Source of the DNA: an uncultured Collinsella sp.
GTDB taxonomy: Bacteria > Actinomycetota > Coriobacteriia > Coriobacteriales > Coriobacteriaceae
Length of the DNA: 40,788 bases
Reading direction: 5' to 3'
Assembly: GCA_937896835.1 (NCBI GenBank)
Contig: CALBOJ010000129.1
Coordinates: 1-40,788, forward strand
Part shown: positions 19,687 through 27,331 of the stretch, piece by piece
How positions within the stretch are numbered: position 1 is the first letter of the stretch
How the letters are laid out: each line of letters begins with the position of its first letter
The notes under the pieces: generated by a model
What the model saw: only the letters and a program-made list of their open reading frames with translations
What the model was told of the DNA's origin: nothing
The model's database searches: none
Program-made: the position numbers and the translations under genes

Positions 19687-20460
19687 ATGGCAAACCAGAC
19701 AGACCGGCAGACGATCCAACTCGTCCTTATCCGCCACGGAGAGTCGGAGTGGAACAAACTCAACCTGTTCACCGGCTGGACCGACGTAGAGCTCACCGAC
19801 ACGGGCCGCGAAGAAGCCGCCGCAGGCGGTCGAGCCCTCAAAGAAGCCGGTTTCGACTTTGACGTCTGCTACACTTCGCGCCTCAAGCGCGCGATCCACA
19901 CCCTCAACATCGTGCTCGGCCAAATGGATCGCGAGTGGCTGCCCGTCATCAAATCCTGGAAGCTCAACGAGCGCCACTACGGCGCGTTGCAGGGTCTCAA
20001 CAAGGCCGATGCCGCGGCGGAGCACGGCGACGAACAGGTGCTCATCTGGCGCCGCTCCTTCGATATCTGCCCGCCGGCACTCGAGCCGAACGACGCGCGC
20101 GATCCCCACACCCAGGAGCAATACCGTGATGTCGCACCCGACCAGCTGCCCTACACCGAGTGCCTCAAGGACACGATAGCCCGTGCCTGGCCTTATTTCG
20201 AAGACGAGATTCGCCCCCAGATGCTCGCCGGCAAGCGCGTACTCATCGCCGCACACGGCAACTCCCTGCGCTCTCTCGTCATGAAGTTCGAGCACCTCAC
20301 GCCCGAGGAGATCCTCAAGGTCAACATCCCCACCGGCGTGCCGCTCGTTTACACCTTCGACACCGATTTCAACGTCCTCGACAAGCGCTACATCGGCGAC
20401 CCGGCGACCATCGCCGCCAAGATCGACGACGTGGCCAACCAAGGCAAGGCGCGCAGGTAA
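19687..20460 (+). CDS. gpmA: 2,3-bisphosphoglycerate-dependent phosphoglycerate mutase
   Basis: A 257-residue glycolytic enzyme that interconverts 3- and 2-phosphoglycerate. The phosphohistidine motif is LIRHGESEWN (His17), followed by NLFTGWTDVELTDTG, ERHYGALQGLNK and the second active-site His in AHGNSLR. The length is normal for the dPGM family. ATG at 19687 is chosen because AAGGAGG lies 5 nt before it. mntH follows 75 bp downstream in the same direction with a hairpin between them. Confidence 0.96.
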   Translation: MANQTDRQTIQLVLIRHGESEWNKLNLFTGWTDVELTDTGREEAAAGGRALKEAGFDFDVCYTSRLKRAIHTLNIVLGQMDREWLPVIKSWKLNERHYGALQGLNKADAAAEHGDEQVLIWRRSFDICPPALEPNDARDPHTQEQYRDVAPDQLPYTECLKDTIARAWPYFEDEIRPQMLAGKRVLIAAHGNSLRSLVMKFEHLTPEEILKVNIPTGVPLVYTFDTDFNVLDKRYIGDPATIAAKIDDVANQGKARR

Positions 20461-20480
20461 CCCCAACCCAAACCCGACGC

Positions 20481-20511
20481 GTGGCGCCGCATGACCCAGA
20501 TGCGACGCCAC
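20481..20511 (+). other. Hairpin between gpmA and mntH
   Basis: GTGGCGCCGCAT and ATGCGACGCCAC pair over 12 positions with one mismatch and a 7-nt loop. There is no T-tract, so it may be a stability or attenuation element rather than a full terminator. Confidence 0.5.
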
Positions 20512-20535
20512 GCCGCCCATACACAGGAGCGCACC

Positions 20536-21792
20536 ATGCTCAACCATCTCAAACAACACTTTGGCTCCCGACGCACCGGTGGTCACGGAGGCCTAGACAT
20601 TGCGCGGCACATCGGCCCCGGGCTGCTCGTGACCGTCGGCTTTATCGACCCGGGCAACTGGGCCTCCAATATGGCCGCGGGCTCGCAGTTTGGCTACGCG
20701 CTGCTGTGGATCGTCACGCTGTCCACGATTATGCTCATCGCGTTGCAGCACAACGCGGCGCACCTGGGCATCGCCACGGGCACCTGTCTTGCCGAGGCCA
20801 CGACACGCTACCTCCCCCGCATCGTGGGACGCGCGGTACTCGCCAGTGCCTACCTCGCGACCATCGCCACCGCTATGGCCGAGGTCCTGGGCGGCGCGAT
20901 CGCGCTCCAGATGCTCTTTGGACTGCCCGTGCGCGCCGGCTGCGTCATCGTGGCCGCGGCATCGATGGCAATGCTCATGACGAACTCCTACAAGCGTGCC
21001 GAGCGCTGGATCATCGCCTTCGTCGGCGTGGTAGGACTCTCGTTTTTGGCCGAGCTTGCGCTAGTCAAGGTCGACTGGCCGCAAGCCGCCGCAAGCTGGA
21101 TCACGCCCAGTATGCCCACTGGCTCTGCCGCGATTATCGTGAGTGTCCTGGGTGCGGTCGTTATGCCCCACAACCTTTTTCTGCACTCCGAGGTCATCCA
21201 ATCCATGCACTTCGAAGGCCAAGGCGAGCAAGTTATCGAGGAACGTCTGCGCTACGAGCTCTTCGACACGCTCTTTTCGATGGGCGTGGGCTGGGCAATC
21301 AACTCGGCCATGGTCATCCTGGCCGCAACGACCTTCTTTGCGCACGGCATTGTCGTAGACGACCTCGCAGTCGCAGCGGCCACGCTCTCCCCCATTCTGG
21401 GCCCGGCAAGCTCGGCCATCTTTGCGGTGGCACTGCTGTTTGCGGGTATATCGAGTAGTGTGACGGCGGGCATGGCGGCGGGCACCATCACCGCAGGCAT
21501 GTTCGACGAGGAATACGACATCCACGACCGACATTCCTCGATCGGGGTGGCGGCTTGTTTCGTCGGCGCAGTGGCGGCGTGCTTGGTCGTCCCGAATCCT
21601 TTTGAGGGTCTCATCTGGAGTCAGGCGCTGCTGTCGCTTCAGTTGCCGATTACGGTCTTTGTGCTCATACGACTCACCAGTTCGCCCCGCGTTATGGGCA
21701 AATACGCCAACTCGCGCCCGCTCAACGCGCTGCTCGTAGGGATCGGCGTCATCGTGACGATTCTCGATGTCGTGTTGTTGACAGGGATGTAA
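20536..21792 (+). CDS. mntH: Nramp-family Mn(II)/Fe(II) transporter
   Basis: A 418-residue inner-membrane transporter with about 11 hydrophobic segments. The family's metal-binding motifs are present: DPGN at 38-41 (GFIDPGNWASN) and MPHN at 210-213 (VMPHNLFLHS). These proteins import divalent manganese or iron with protons. ATG at 20536 follows AGGAG at 6 nt; the longer frame upstream lacks a site. It may be cotranscribed with gpmA; a manganese link is plausible in general but not for this cofactor-dependent mutase. No Mn riboswitch or MntR box was recognised. Confidence 0.93.
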   Translation: MLNHLKQHFGSRRTGGHGGLDIARHIGPGLLVTVGFIDPGNWASNMAAGSQFGYALLWIVTLSTIMLIALQHNAAHLGIATGTCLAEATTRYLPRIVGRAVLASAYLATIATAMAEVLGGAIALQMLFGLPVRAGCVIVAAASMAMLMTNSYKRAERWIIAFVGVVGLSFLAELALVKVDWPQAAASWITPSMPTGSAAIIVSVLGAVVMPHNLFLHSEVIQSMHFEGQGEQVIEERLRYELFDTLFSMGVGWAINSAMVILAATTFFAHGIVVDDLAVAAATLSPILGPASSAIFAVALLFAGISSSVTAGMAAGTITAGMFDEEYDIHDRHSSIGVAACFVGAVAACLVVPNPFEGLIWSQALLSLQLPITVFVLIRLTSSPRVMGKYANSRPLNALLVGIGVIVTILDVVLLTGM

Positions 21793-21819
21793 TGGGGCGG
21801 GGCACCTACTCAGGCAAAC

Positions 21820-21876
21820 GTCTCGATCTGTAACATCTAGACCCGCTTTCGATGTCTAGATGTTACAGATTGAGAT
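21820..21876. repeat. 57-bp hairpin element 8 (pair 4)
   Basis: The most perfect copy: pairing extends inward past the arms through ATCTAGAC/GTCTAGAT to about 23 bp, leaving an 11-nt loop. It begins 27 bp after the mntH stop codon. Confidence 0.93.
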
Positions 21877-21899
21877 CTTCTGCCGGACGGTTTTGGTTT

Positions 21900-21956
21900 G
21901 TCTCGATATGTAACAAGTGGGCCCAATTTCCACCGTTAGATGTTACAGATTGAGAC
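21900..21956. repeat. 57-bp hairpin element 9 (pair 4)
   Basis: Arms GTCTCGATATGTAACA and TGTTACAGATTGAGAC. It starts exactly 80 bp after element 8 with a 23-bp gap. Both copies of this pair have the CTAGAT/TTAGAT right inner edge. Confidence 0.9.
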
Positions 21957-22024
21957 AAAAGGTCGGCCGGACTCACAACAGACAGGATCGGCCAACAGCA
22001 ACCGTGATCCCTTGGGGGCGGAGG

Positions 22025-22058
22025 AAAAGGGCCCCGGCCGAGAATTCGACCGAGGCCC
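22025..22058 (-). terminator. Terminator of the rubredoxin gene
   Basis: A 12-bp stem with GU pairs (plus-strand arms GGGCCCCGGCCG and CGACCGAGGCCC) is followed by TTTT on the minus strand, about 40 bp after the rubredoxin stop codon. Confidence 0.75.
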
Positions 22059-22099
22059 TTGAACAGAGCTATGTTCGGCTTTCGCCGTGTGTCTGCGAG

Positions 22100-22243
22100 C
22101 TACTCCTCGACGAGCTCAAACTGATCGGGACCGACGCCGCACACCGGGCACACATAATCCTCGGGCAGCTCGGGCGTATCGACCTCAACCTCGTAACCGC
22201 AAACGACGCACACGAACTTATACGTCTTCTTCTCCTCAGCCAT
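22100..22243 (-). CDS. Rubredoxin
   Basis: A short gene of 47 codons. The product carries FVCVVCGYEV and DYVCPVCGVGPDQFE, so Cys12, Cys15, Cys32 and Cys35 form the FeS4 site typical of rubredoxin. It is a small cytoplasmic one-electron carrier used by anaerobes in oxygen and peroxide defence. ATG at 22243 follows GGAG at 7 nt. A promoter (22288-22315) and a terminator (22025-22058) suggest its own transcript, next to a flavin reductase-like gene that could be a redox partner. Confidence 0.93.
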   Translation of the reverse strand: MAEEKKTYKFVCVVCGYEVEVDTPELPEDYVCPVCGVGPDQFELVEE

Positions 22244-22287
22244 GATGTTCTCCTCTCAAACGCGACTGGTGATGTACTTCATTTATC

Positions 22288-22315
22288 AGTATAGATTCTC
22301 AATAATATAATGCAA
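22288..22315 (-). promoter_or_regulatory. Promoter of the rubredoxin gene
   Basis: TTGCAT (22310-22315) and TATACT (22288-22293) with 16-bp spacing on the minus strand, in an A/T-rich stretch, place the start about 40 bp before the rubredoxin ATG. Confidence 0.6.
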
Positions 22316-22332
22316 GTATTTTTAAAACATTT

Positions 22333-22836
22333 CTAGCCTTGATACGAGGACGCCTTCGGAGGCGTCTTGCCCTTCAGGACCTTATGGTAGTAATCGTAGG
22401 TGAGCGGCGTCTCGTCACTCAAGCGCTCGGCATCCTCGACCTCGCCGATAAACAGTAGATGCGTGCCAACATCCACAGTGTCGATCAAATGGCAGCTAAA
22501 CAGGGCCGCCGCGTGCTCGGGCACATAGGGCATGCCCAGAGCCGTCTCGCGGGCCTCGTATTTGGCAAACTTGTCATAATCGCTGCTGGTGCGGAACCCA
22601 AAGTTACCGATGTAGAGCATATCGGCGGTCTGATCGATCACGGTCAGCGCGAACGCTTTGGCCGAAGCGATGACGCCCGAGGTGACGTTGTCCTTGTTCA
22701 CGGCAACCGAAATGCGCGGCGGCATGGACGTCACCTGCACCGCAGTGTTGATGACGCAGCCGGCGCGCAGCCCGTCTGCCGCGGCGCTCACCACGTACAG
22801 ACCGCTCGGCATGGTAAAGTACGCAGTTTTGTCCAT
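22333..22836 (-). CDS. Flavin reductase / flavoredoxin-like FMN protein
   Basis: A 167-residue FMN-binding split-barrel protein (flavin reductase-like). Typical features are the N-terminal GLYVVSAAADG..AGCVINTAVQVT stretch, PPRISVAVNKDN near 44 and the LFSCHLIDTVDVGTHLLFIGEV segment near 114. Relatives in anaerobes fuse this domain to rubredoxin or pair it with flavodiiron proteins. ATG at 22836 follows GGGGAG at 8 nt, which decides against a longer upstream frame. The adjacent rubredoxin supports a joint electron-transfer role, by inference. Confidence 0.85.
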   Translation of the reverse strand: MDKTAYFTMPSGLYVVSAAADGLRAGCVINTAVQVTSMPPRISVAVNKDNVTSGVIASAKAFALTVIDQTADMLYIGNFGFRTSSDYDKFAKYEARETALGMPYVPEHAAALFSCHLIDTVDVGTHLLFIGEVEDAERLSDETPLTYDYYHKVLKGKTPPKASSYQG

Positions 22837-22887
22837 AACAATCACTCCCCTAACGCGGGTTGGAACCTCATGGATGTATGTACCCAC

Positions 22888-22920
22888 AAAAAAAGGCGGC
22901 GCCCACAACGGACACCACCT
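22888..22920 (-). terminator. Terminator beyond smpB
   Basis: AGGTGGTGTCC and GGGCGCCGCCT pair with three GU pairs across a short loop and are followed by seven T on the minus strand. It would end the TPR protein-smpB transcript about 125 bp after smpB. Confidence 0.75.
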
Positions 22921-22967
22921 TTGAGACATATGTGTCAAAACAGTATAAGCAAGATGAGAGGCCCGCA

Positions 22968-23032
22968 GTTGCGGTGAAATAAGGACTGAATAGCCCCTCA
23001 AACAGGCAAAACAGTCCGTATTCCACCGCAAC
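22968..23032. repeat. 65-bp inverted repeat after smpB
   Basis: The 21-bp arms (22968-22988 and 23012-23032) match at 19 positions; each contains GTTGCGGTG, AATA and GGACTG. The loop is 23 nt. TATAAG further left can also pair with CTTATA just right. It has no T-tract and looks like a mobile or structured element in the smpB 3' region. Confidence 0.75.
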
Positions 23033-23045
23033 TTATACAGAACGC

Positions 23046-23516
23046 CTAGCGATTGCGCTCCTTGAGGGCGCGGTCGATCTCGCGCTGGACATCGCGCTTG
23101 GCCATATCCTCGCGCTTGTCGTAAAGCTTCTTGCCGCGGCCTAGGCCCAGCAGCAGCTTTACGCGGCCGTCGGTATTAAAGTAGAGCTCCAGCGGCACCA
23201 GCGCATAGCCGCGGTTGCGAAGTTTGCCGTCAAGAAAGTCGATCTCCTTGCGGTGCAGCAGCAGACGGCGCCGACGGTCGGGATCGCGATTCCACACGCC
23301 ACCATGGCTATAAGGGTGGATATGCAGGCCGACGAGCCAGCACTCCCCACCACGAATCAGCGCGAAGGTATCGGTAATCTGGCACGCGCGCTCGCGAATC
23401 GACTTGACCTCGGTACCGCTCAGCTCAATACCGCACTCAAACGTCTCATCGATAAAGTACTCGTGATGTGCCGAGCGATTCTTGGAAATGAGCTTGCGCT
23501 CGCGCTTACTGGGCAT
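23046..23516 (-). CDS. smpB: SsrA-binding protein SmpB
   Basis: A 156-residue protein that binds tmRNA and brings it to stalled ribosomes for trans-translation. Recognisable features are KNRSAHHEYFIDETFECGIELSG near 12, EVKSIRE near 36, NTDGRVKLLLGLGRGKK near 113 and the basic C-terminal tail KRDVQREIDRALKE. ATG at 23516 lies inside the end of the upstream TPR gene (11-bp overlap), so translation is coupled. No tmRNA gene is seen nearby. Confidence 0.95.
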   Translation of the reverse strand: MPSKRERKLISKNRSAHHEYFIDETFECGIELSGTEVKSIRERACQITDTFALIRGGECWLVGLHIHPYSHGGVWNRDPDRRRRLLLHRKEIDFLDGKLRNRGYALVPLELYFNTDGRVKLLLGLGRGKKLYDKREDMAKRDVQREIDRALKERNR

Positions 23517-24423
23517 CGCCGGCCTCCTTGACGTCGTCGGCGTTTGAGCCCGCAGCCTCGCGCTTTGCCTTGCGCTCGGCGTTAAGCTCGGCGTCGCTCT
23601 CGCGCACCAGTTTGATAATCGCCGCGCAGGCCTCCTCGCCCACCAAATCACGAGCGCGCACCGTCAGGCGCGTCGCCTCCTGCTTGTCGCCGTCGCTTGC
23701 AGCATCGGTCGCACACATGATCAGGCAGATGGCAATCTCGGCCGAAGGCGAAGTCGGCACGCCTTGCAGGGCGAGCTCACCCATCACATGGTCGTCACTC
23801 TCGTCCGCGGCATCCGGATAGGTGGTATGGATCTTGTTGAGCAGGCGCGTCGTATGCGCATCATTGGGCGCCAGGCGCAGCGCCAGACGCGCGCAGCCCA
23901 CGGCTGCCGAAATGTTCTCGGTCTCGGGCTCCAAGAAGTACTGACCCAAGTTGGTGTAGGCACGTGCGGCGCACTTACCGTCGCTCGCGCGCTCCAGCAC
24001 CGAGAACGAGAGCGATGCCCACTCCTGCTTGTCCTCGAGCGCGCGGAACAGCTCGGCCAAGTCCAAGCGATAGTTGCAGTTCATGGGATCCCAACGCACG
24101 GCCTGCATCAGGGCATTCCGAGCACTCACATAATCCTGCTGGCGAATGTAGGCAAACGCCATGTCGGAGTACAGGCGGTCAAAGGGAACCTCGACCTGCA
24201 CCAGCTCGCGCGGATCCTTCTCCACGCGGCGATAGGCCAGGCGCTCAAACTTGCTGTCGAAGCTAAAGTACTGGCGCTTCTCCTCCGTCTTGCACTCAGC
24301 GTCGATATACTCCTCGGCGAGCTCCACCAGACGCTCAAGCAGCGGCGTCGCCGTAGCCAGGTCGCCCTGCGCCAGATAGTTCTCGGCATACGTGATGTCT
24401 TCCAAGCTGATAGGCAGGTCCAT
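23506..24423 (-). CDS. TPR-like helical repeat protein
   Basis: A 305-residue soluble protein with tetratricopeptide-like helices (EDITYAENYLAQGDLATATPLLERL near 8, DMAFAYIRQQDYVSARNALMQAVRWDP near 87, ARAYTNLGQYF near 153). The C-terminal 45 residues are Lys/Glu/Ala-rich. TPR proteins mediate protein contacts; the partner is unknown. ATG at 24423 follows GAGGAG at 5 nt. It overlaps smpB and is probably its cotranscribed partner. It starts only 57 bp after the tRNA terminator, so its promoter must be very close or overlap that terminator. Confidence 0.8.
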   Translation of the reverse strand: MDLPISLEDITYAENYLAQGDLATATPLLERLVELAEEYIDAECKTEEKRQYFSFDSKFERLAYRRVEKDPRELVQVEVPFDRLYSDMAFAYIRQQDYVSARNALMQAVRWDPMNCNYRLDLAELFRALEDKQEWASLSFSVLERASDGKCAARAYTNLGQYFLEPETENISAAVGCARLALRLAPNDAHTTRLLNKIHTTYPDAADESDDHVMGELALQGVPTSPSAEIAICLIMCATDAASDGDKQEATRLTVRARDLVGEEACAAIIKLVRESDAELNAERKAKREAAGSNADDVKEAGDAQ

Positions 24424-24480
24424 GACAACTCCTCGGTCCGGGCGGCAGACTCAACGCGCGCCTTAAATATCGGTCAATAC

Positions 24481-24510
24481 ACAAAACCCGGGTCTCTTAC
24501 GAGGCCCGGG
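24481..24510 (-). terminator. Terminator of the tRNA operon
   Basis: A stem of CCCGGG plus CTC/GAG with a short loop is followed by TTTTGT on the minus strand, 10 bp after tRNA-Glu. Confidence 0.85.
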
Positions 24511-24520
24511 CGTTCAATTT

Positions 24521-24597
24521 TGGTAGCCCGTACCAGATTCGAACTGGTGATCTCCGCCTTGAGAGGGCGGCGTCCTAAACCGCTAGACGAACGGGCC
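24521..24597 (-). tRNA. tRNA-Glu (anticodon CUC)
   Basis: A full cloverleaf can be drawn. Acceptor GGCCCGT pairs with ACGGGCT (G1-U72 wobble), the anticodon arm CCGCC/GGCGG encloses CTCTCAA, so the anticodon is CUC, and the T arm contains GTTCGAATC. The 3' CCA is encoded. It lies 17 bp after tRNA-Gln in the same transcript. Confidence 0.95.
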
Positions 24598-24614
24598 ATA
24601 TGTAGCAAATGCAA

Positions 24615-24688
24615 TGGCTGGGATGGAGGGAGTCGAACCCCCATTGACGGAACCAGAATCCGCTGTCCTGCCATTAGACGACATCCCA
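24615..24688 (-). tRNA. tRNA-Gln (anticodon CUG)
   Basis: Acceptor TGGGATG pairs with CATCCCA. The anticodon loop TTCTGGT gives CUG, reading CAG. The T arm has GTTCGACTC, the discriminator is G and CCA is encoded. The T1-A72 pair is typical of tRNA-Gln. It is the first gene of the two-tRNA operon. Confidence 0.95.
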
Positions 24689-24732
24689 ATGACTGCATCG
24701 CTGCGCTCGGCTGTGCCTTTGCGCAAGAAAGA

Positions 24733-24761
24733 AATATACGGGAAGTCCCGCCGTGACGCAA
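24733..24761 (-). promoter_or_regulatory. Promoter of the tRNA-Gln/tRNA-Glu operon
   Basis: TTGCGT (24756-24761) and TATATT (24733-24738) with ideal 17-bp spacing, about 45 bp upstream of tRNA-Gln. Confidence 0.65.
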
Positions 24762-24954
24762 GCCCTAATTTTGACTTTTTTGAAATTCAGTCAAATACGG
24801 CCGACACGTGAAGGACCTGTGAAGTCGACCGCTGCACACGAAGGGCAAAACGCCGCGAGCGGTAGCCGTCAACCGTTGGCAGATTCTACCGCGAAAACGA
24901 TAGCACCAGGCAACACAATCGAAGTATCAATGATCACGTAGATATCGAGGCGCC

Positions 24955-25365
24955 ATGGACGAAGAGCTTGATTACCTATGGGAGACCCTGGGCCTCGAGA
25001 TCACTGCTGACCTTTGGCCCGAACGGGACAAAATCCATCCCACCCTGCGCCCCGCCATCACGGTGATGCAGGCAAAATACCGCCGTGCATCCTTTTTGAT
25101 CATGCGGATGTCATGGCACGCGGGACTCCCCGACCTTAAGCGAATCCAGGCAAGCCTCGTCGAGCTGTCCGGTATGCCGACTGTCATATCCGAGGCGCAC
25201 CTGGAGCAGCGCCAACGCGAGCGACTGCAACAGCAGCGGATTCCCTTTATCTGCCCCGGTGTTCAGGCATATCTGCCCTTTATGGACGAGGAGTACTGGA
25301 GCGGCAAGCCCAACAAGCACGTAAAGGTCTACGGTCCGCACGAATGGGCACAGCTCAAGGATTGA
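24955..25365 (+). CDS. Small hypothetical protein, 136 residues
   Basis: I do not recognise this with certainty. The stretch AKYRRASFLIMRMSWHAGLPDLKRIQ, VELSGMPTVISEAHLEQRQRERL and QRIPFICPGVQAYLPFMDEEYW resembles an N-terminal domain that precedes a winged helix in some MarR-like proteins of Firmicutes; the winged helix is absent here. ATG at 24955 has a weak GAGG 4 nt upstream. It ends in TGA, one of three such stops in the window. It lies alone on the plus strand among minus-strand genes. It could be a truncated regulator or a complete small protein. Confidence 0.6.
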   Translation: MDEELDYLWETLGLEITADLWPERDKIHPTLRPAITVMQAKYRRASFLIMRMSWHAGLPDLKRIQASLVELSGMPTVISEAHLEQRQRERLQQQRIPFICPGVQAYLPFMDEEYWSGKPNKHVKVYGPHEWAQLKD

Positions 25366-25437
25366 GCCGAGCGAGCCCTCCGATGGAAAACACGTCCCAC
25401 CCCGAGCGCTCAAAACGGGTCGCACTTTCCGCAGCCG

Positions 25438-25797
25438 CTACAGCAGCGCCTCGGTCCAAGCTGCTTCCCTAAAGCCGGGAATCGCAAAGTCGTCGCCCAC
25501 CAACAGCGGACGCTTGACCAGCATGCCGTCGGTCGCCAGCAGCTCGTAGCACTCCCGATCCGTCATGCCCGCATCTAGACGCGCCTTCAGGCCCAGCTCT
25601 CGATATTTCATGCCCGACGAATTAAAGAAGCGCCGCACCGGCAGTCCCGAACGAGCAATCCAGGTCGCAAGCTCATCAGCCGTGGGATTGTCCAAAACGA
25701 TATCGCGGTCGATATACTCTACCCCGTGTTCGTCCAGCCATGCCTTGGCCTTCTTACAGGTCGAGCACTTGGGATATTCAACAAACAGTACGGTCAT
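25438..25797 (-). CDS. ArsC/Spx-family thioredoxin-fold protein
   Basis: A 119-residue protein of the ArsC/Spx/YffB group. It begins TVLFVEYPKCSTCKKAKAWLDE with CxxC at Cys11-Cys14, then RDIVLDNPTADEL and LPVRRFFNSSG, and ends with LVKRPLLVGDD. The CxxC pair suits a redox-active reductase or a Spx-type regulator; the KRP-loop is common to the family. ATG at 25797 follows AAGGAAA. No arsenic genes lie nearby, so a detoxification role is not supported by context. Confidence 0.85.
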   Translation of the reverse strand: MTVLFVEYPKCSTCKKAKAWLDEHGVEYIDRDIVLDNPTADELATWIARSGLPVRRFFNSSGMKYRELGLKARLDAGMTDRECYELLATDGMLVKRPLLVGDDFAIPGFREAAWTEALL

Positions 25798-25919
25798 GGG
25801 ATTTCCTTTCTTAGAGAAAACAGGTGTCCGGAAAACTGCACATCGACGACCACTCGCGATTGCAGCCGTTATTGTAGCCAATGTCGAAGCATAGGCAGTC
25901 GCGATGTCTCGTCTTAAGG

Positions 25920-26501
25920 CTAGCGCCTCGCATGGGCGCCGATCGGCCGAGTCGCATAGCGCACCAACGCCGCTGCCAGCAATACCAACAGCATGGCGGT
26001 GACATAGCCCGCAGCATCGAATCCTAAATCGATAACGTCGAAATGCCTGCCGGGAACAAAGATCTTATGTACCTGATCGCCAACGGAGCAGACGGCGCAA
26101 AAGAGCAACACGGGCACGCAACGGGAGCATACGCTCCAAGGACGCCTGGAAAAGCAAACCACGACCACCGAGGCGAACAATCCGACGAAGAAAAACTCTA
26201 CGGTATGGGCAACGCGACGGACGTTCGTGCCCACCCACATGCGAATGGAAGCAAGTCGGCCAGACCGGACATTCGAAGCAGCCGAATCGGTGCCCCCGGT
26301 CATCCCGTTCTCGGTCTGAGCTTCACCCGCGACATCGGCAGCCTGAACGCCCGTAGCCTGACCCTCCACCACGCGCGCGGTGGACTCGCTCAGCAACGAC
26401 GTCTCCACCGCATTTTGCTCCGTCAGCACCCAGATGCCCGCCAGCGTTGCAGCGAACAGAATGATCGCGGTCCATCCGATTATTTGTTTTACGCGCGCCA
26501 A
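25920..26501 (-). CDS. VanZ-like membrane protein
   Basis: A 193-residue protein with a first membrane segment (IIGWTAIILFAATLAGIWVL near 7-26), a polar linker of about 60 residues, and a C-terminal VanZ-like part: RRVAHTVEFFFVGLFASV, then SVGDQVHKIFVPGRHFDVIDLGFDAAGY near 140-170, where the E/H/R/D pattern is typical. VanZ relatives affect glycopeptide tolerance in some bacteria, but most have unknown roles. The start is inferred as TTG at 26501, because AAAGGAGG lies 7 nt upstream and no ATG fits. No vancomycin resistance genes are nearby. Confidence 0.78.
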   Translation of the reverse strand: MARVKQIIGWTAIILFAATLAGIWVLTEQNAVETSLLSESTARVVEGQATGVQAADVAGEAQTENGMTGGTDSAASNVRSGRLASIRMWVGTNVRRVAHTVEFFFVGLFASVVVVCFSRRPWSVCSRCVPVLLFCAVCSVGDQVHKIFVPGRHFDVIDLGFDAAGYVTAMLLVLLAAALVRYATRPIGAHARR

Positions 26502-26605
26502 GGGCCTACCTCCTTTTTTGAATATCAGCGAGTGTAGCCCCAAATGGCATCGTCACCGTATCAAAATTTGAATCGCAACAGGAAGCGACAAAGCGACGCA
26601 AACCC

Positions 26606-27211
26606 CTACCCCGCCTCGCGCATCCAGCGATCGAACGTCCCCACGCACACGCCCAGGCACTTTGCCGCCTGGCTGCGGGTAATATCGCCCGCCTCATAGC
26701 TATCGCGCACCAGCTCAAACTGAGGAGGGCACGGCTTGCGAGGTCGACCGAAACGGACCCCTCGCGCCCGCGCCGCTGCAATCCCCTCCGCCTGGCGCCG
26801 ATGAATATTCTCGCGCTCCACCTGCGCCACGTAGCTCAGCAGTTGTAGCACAATATCGGCAATCAGGGTATTGGTCACATCCGGCGCGCCGCTGGCCCTG
26901 GCGCGCGTGTCAAGCAATGGCATGTCCAACACCACAATGGCAACCCCGAGCTCCTTGGTAATGCGTCGCCATTCCTCAAGAATCTCGGAGTAATTACGGC
27001 CAAGCCGGTCGATAGAAAGCACCACCAGCACGTCCCCGTCTCCCAGGATGTGCAGCAGCTCGCGATACCGCGGGCGATCGAAGTCCTTGCCGCTCGCATG
27101 GTCGGCATAAATATTCGCCGAGCCCACGCCATAGGCGCCCAGCGCATCCAGCTGCCGATTTAGATTCTGATCGCGCGAACTCACCCGCGCATAACCATAC
27201 ACCGTCGCCAT
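26606..27211 (-). CDS. Serine recombinase (resolvase/invertase family)
   Basis: A 201-residue site-specific recombinase. The catalytic domain starts VYGYARVSSRDQN (nucleophile Ser11, Arg9) and has LSIDRLGRN near 72 and the helix E QVERENIHRRQAEGI near 138; a C-terminal helix-turn-helix (ITRSQAAKCLGVCVGTFDRW) binds DNA. ATG at 27211 begins at the usual distance from YARVS, although the ribosome binding site is weak. It has no transposase, inverted gene or other mobile-element partner beside it. A hairpin repeat (27231-27269) stands 20 bp upstream. It may be a remnant of a transposon or act on a distant site. Confidence 0.9.
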   Translation of the reverse strand: MATVYGYARVSSRDQNLNRQLDALGAYGVGSANIYADHASGKDFDRPRYRELLHILGDGDVLVVLSIDRLGRNYSEILEEWRRITKELGVAIVVLDMPLLDTRARASGAPDVTNTLIADIVLQLLSYVAQVERENIHRRQAEGIAAARARGVRFGRPRKPCPPQFELVRDSYEAGDITRSQAAKCLGVCVGTFDRWMREAG

Positions 27212-27230
27212 CTCATCCCCGCTTTCTTGT

Positions 27231-27269
27231 AAACCTGCCAAAAAGGGACAGGTTTATTTTGGTAGGTTT
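27231..27269. repeat. AAACCTGCCAAAA hairpin repeat
   Basis: AAACCTGCCAAAA (27231-27243) pairs with TTTTGGTAGGTTT (27257-27269) with one mismatch; the loop is AGGGACAGGTTTA. A near-identical hairpin is at 39332-39366. It lies in the likely leader of the recombinase gene. Confidence 0.8.
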
Positions 27270-27331
27270 TACCTCTCGAATAGCAGGTAAGCGGGCGGCC
27301 GAGCGGACGGCAAGGTAGCTATGATCCAAAT

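Noticed and set aside
21820..21956. Reading the 57-bp repeats as simple intrinsic terminators
   Set aside because: No T-tracts follow, they also occur upstream of genes, and real terminators with T-tracts are found separately.
22837..23045. A tmRNA gene next to smpB
   Set aside because: No tRNA-like ends, tag frame or length to fit one; the region holds an inverted repeat and a terminator.
25438..25797. An arsenic resistance operon based on the ArsC-like gene
   Set aside because: No arsR, arsB or acr3 nearby, and the CxxC motif suits the Spx/YffB side of the family.
25920..26501. A vancomycin resistance cluster based on the VanZ-like gene
   Set aside because: No vanA/B ligase, vanH, vanX or sensor genes are nearby; VanZ-like domains are common in ordinary genomes.
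26606..27269. A complete transposon around the serine recombinase
   Set aside because: No transposase, terminal repeats or cargo could be found next to it.
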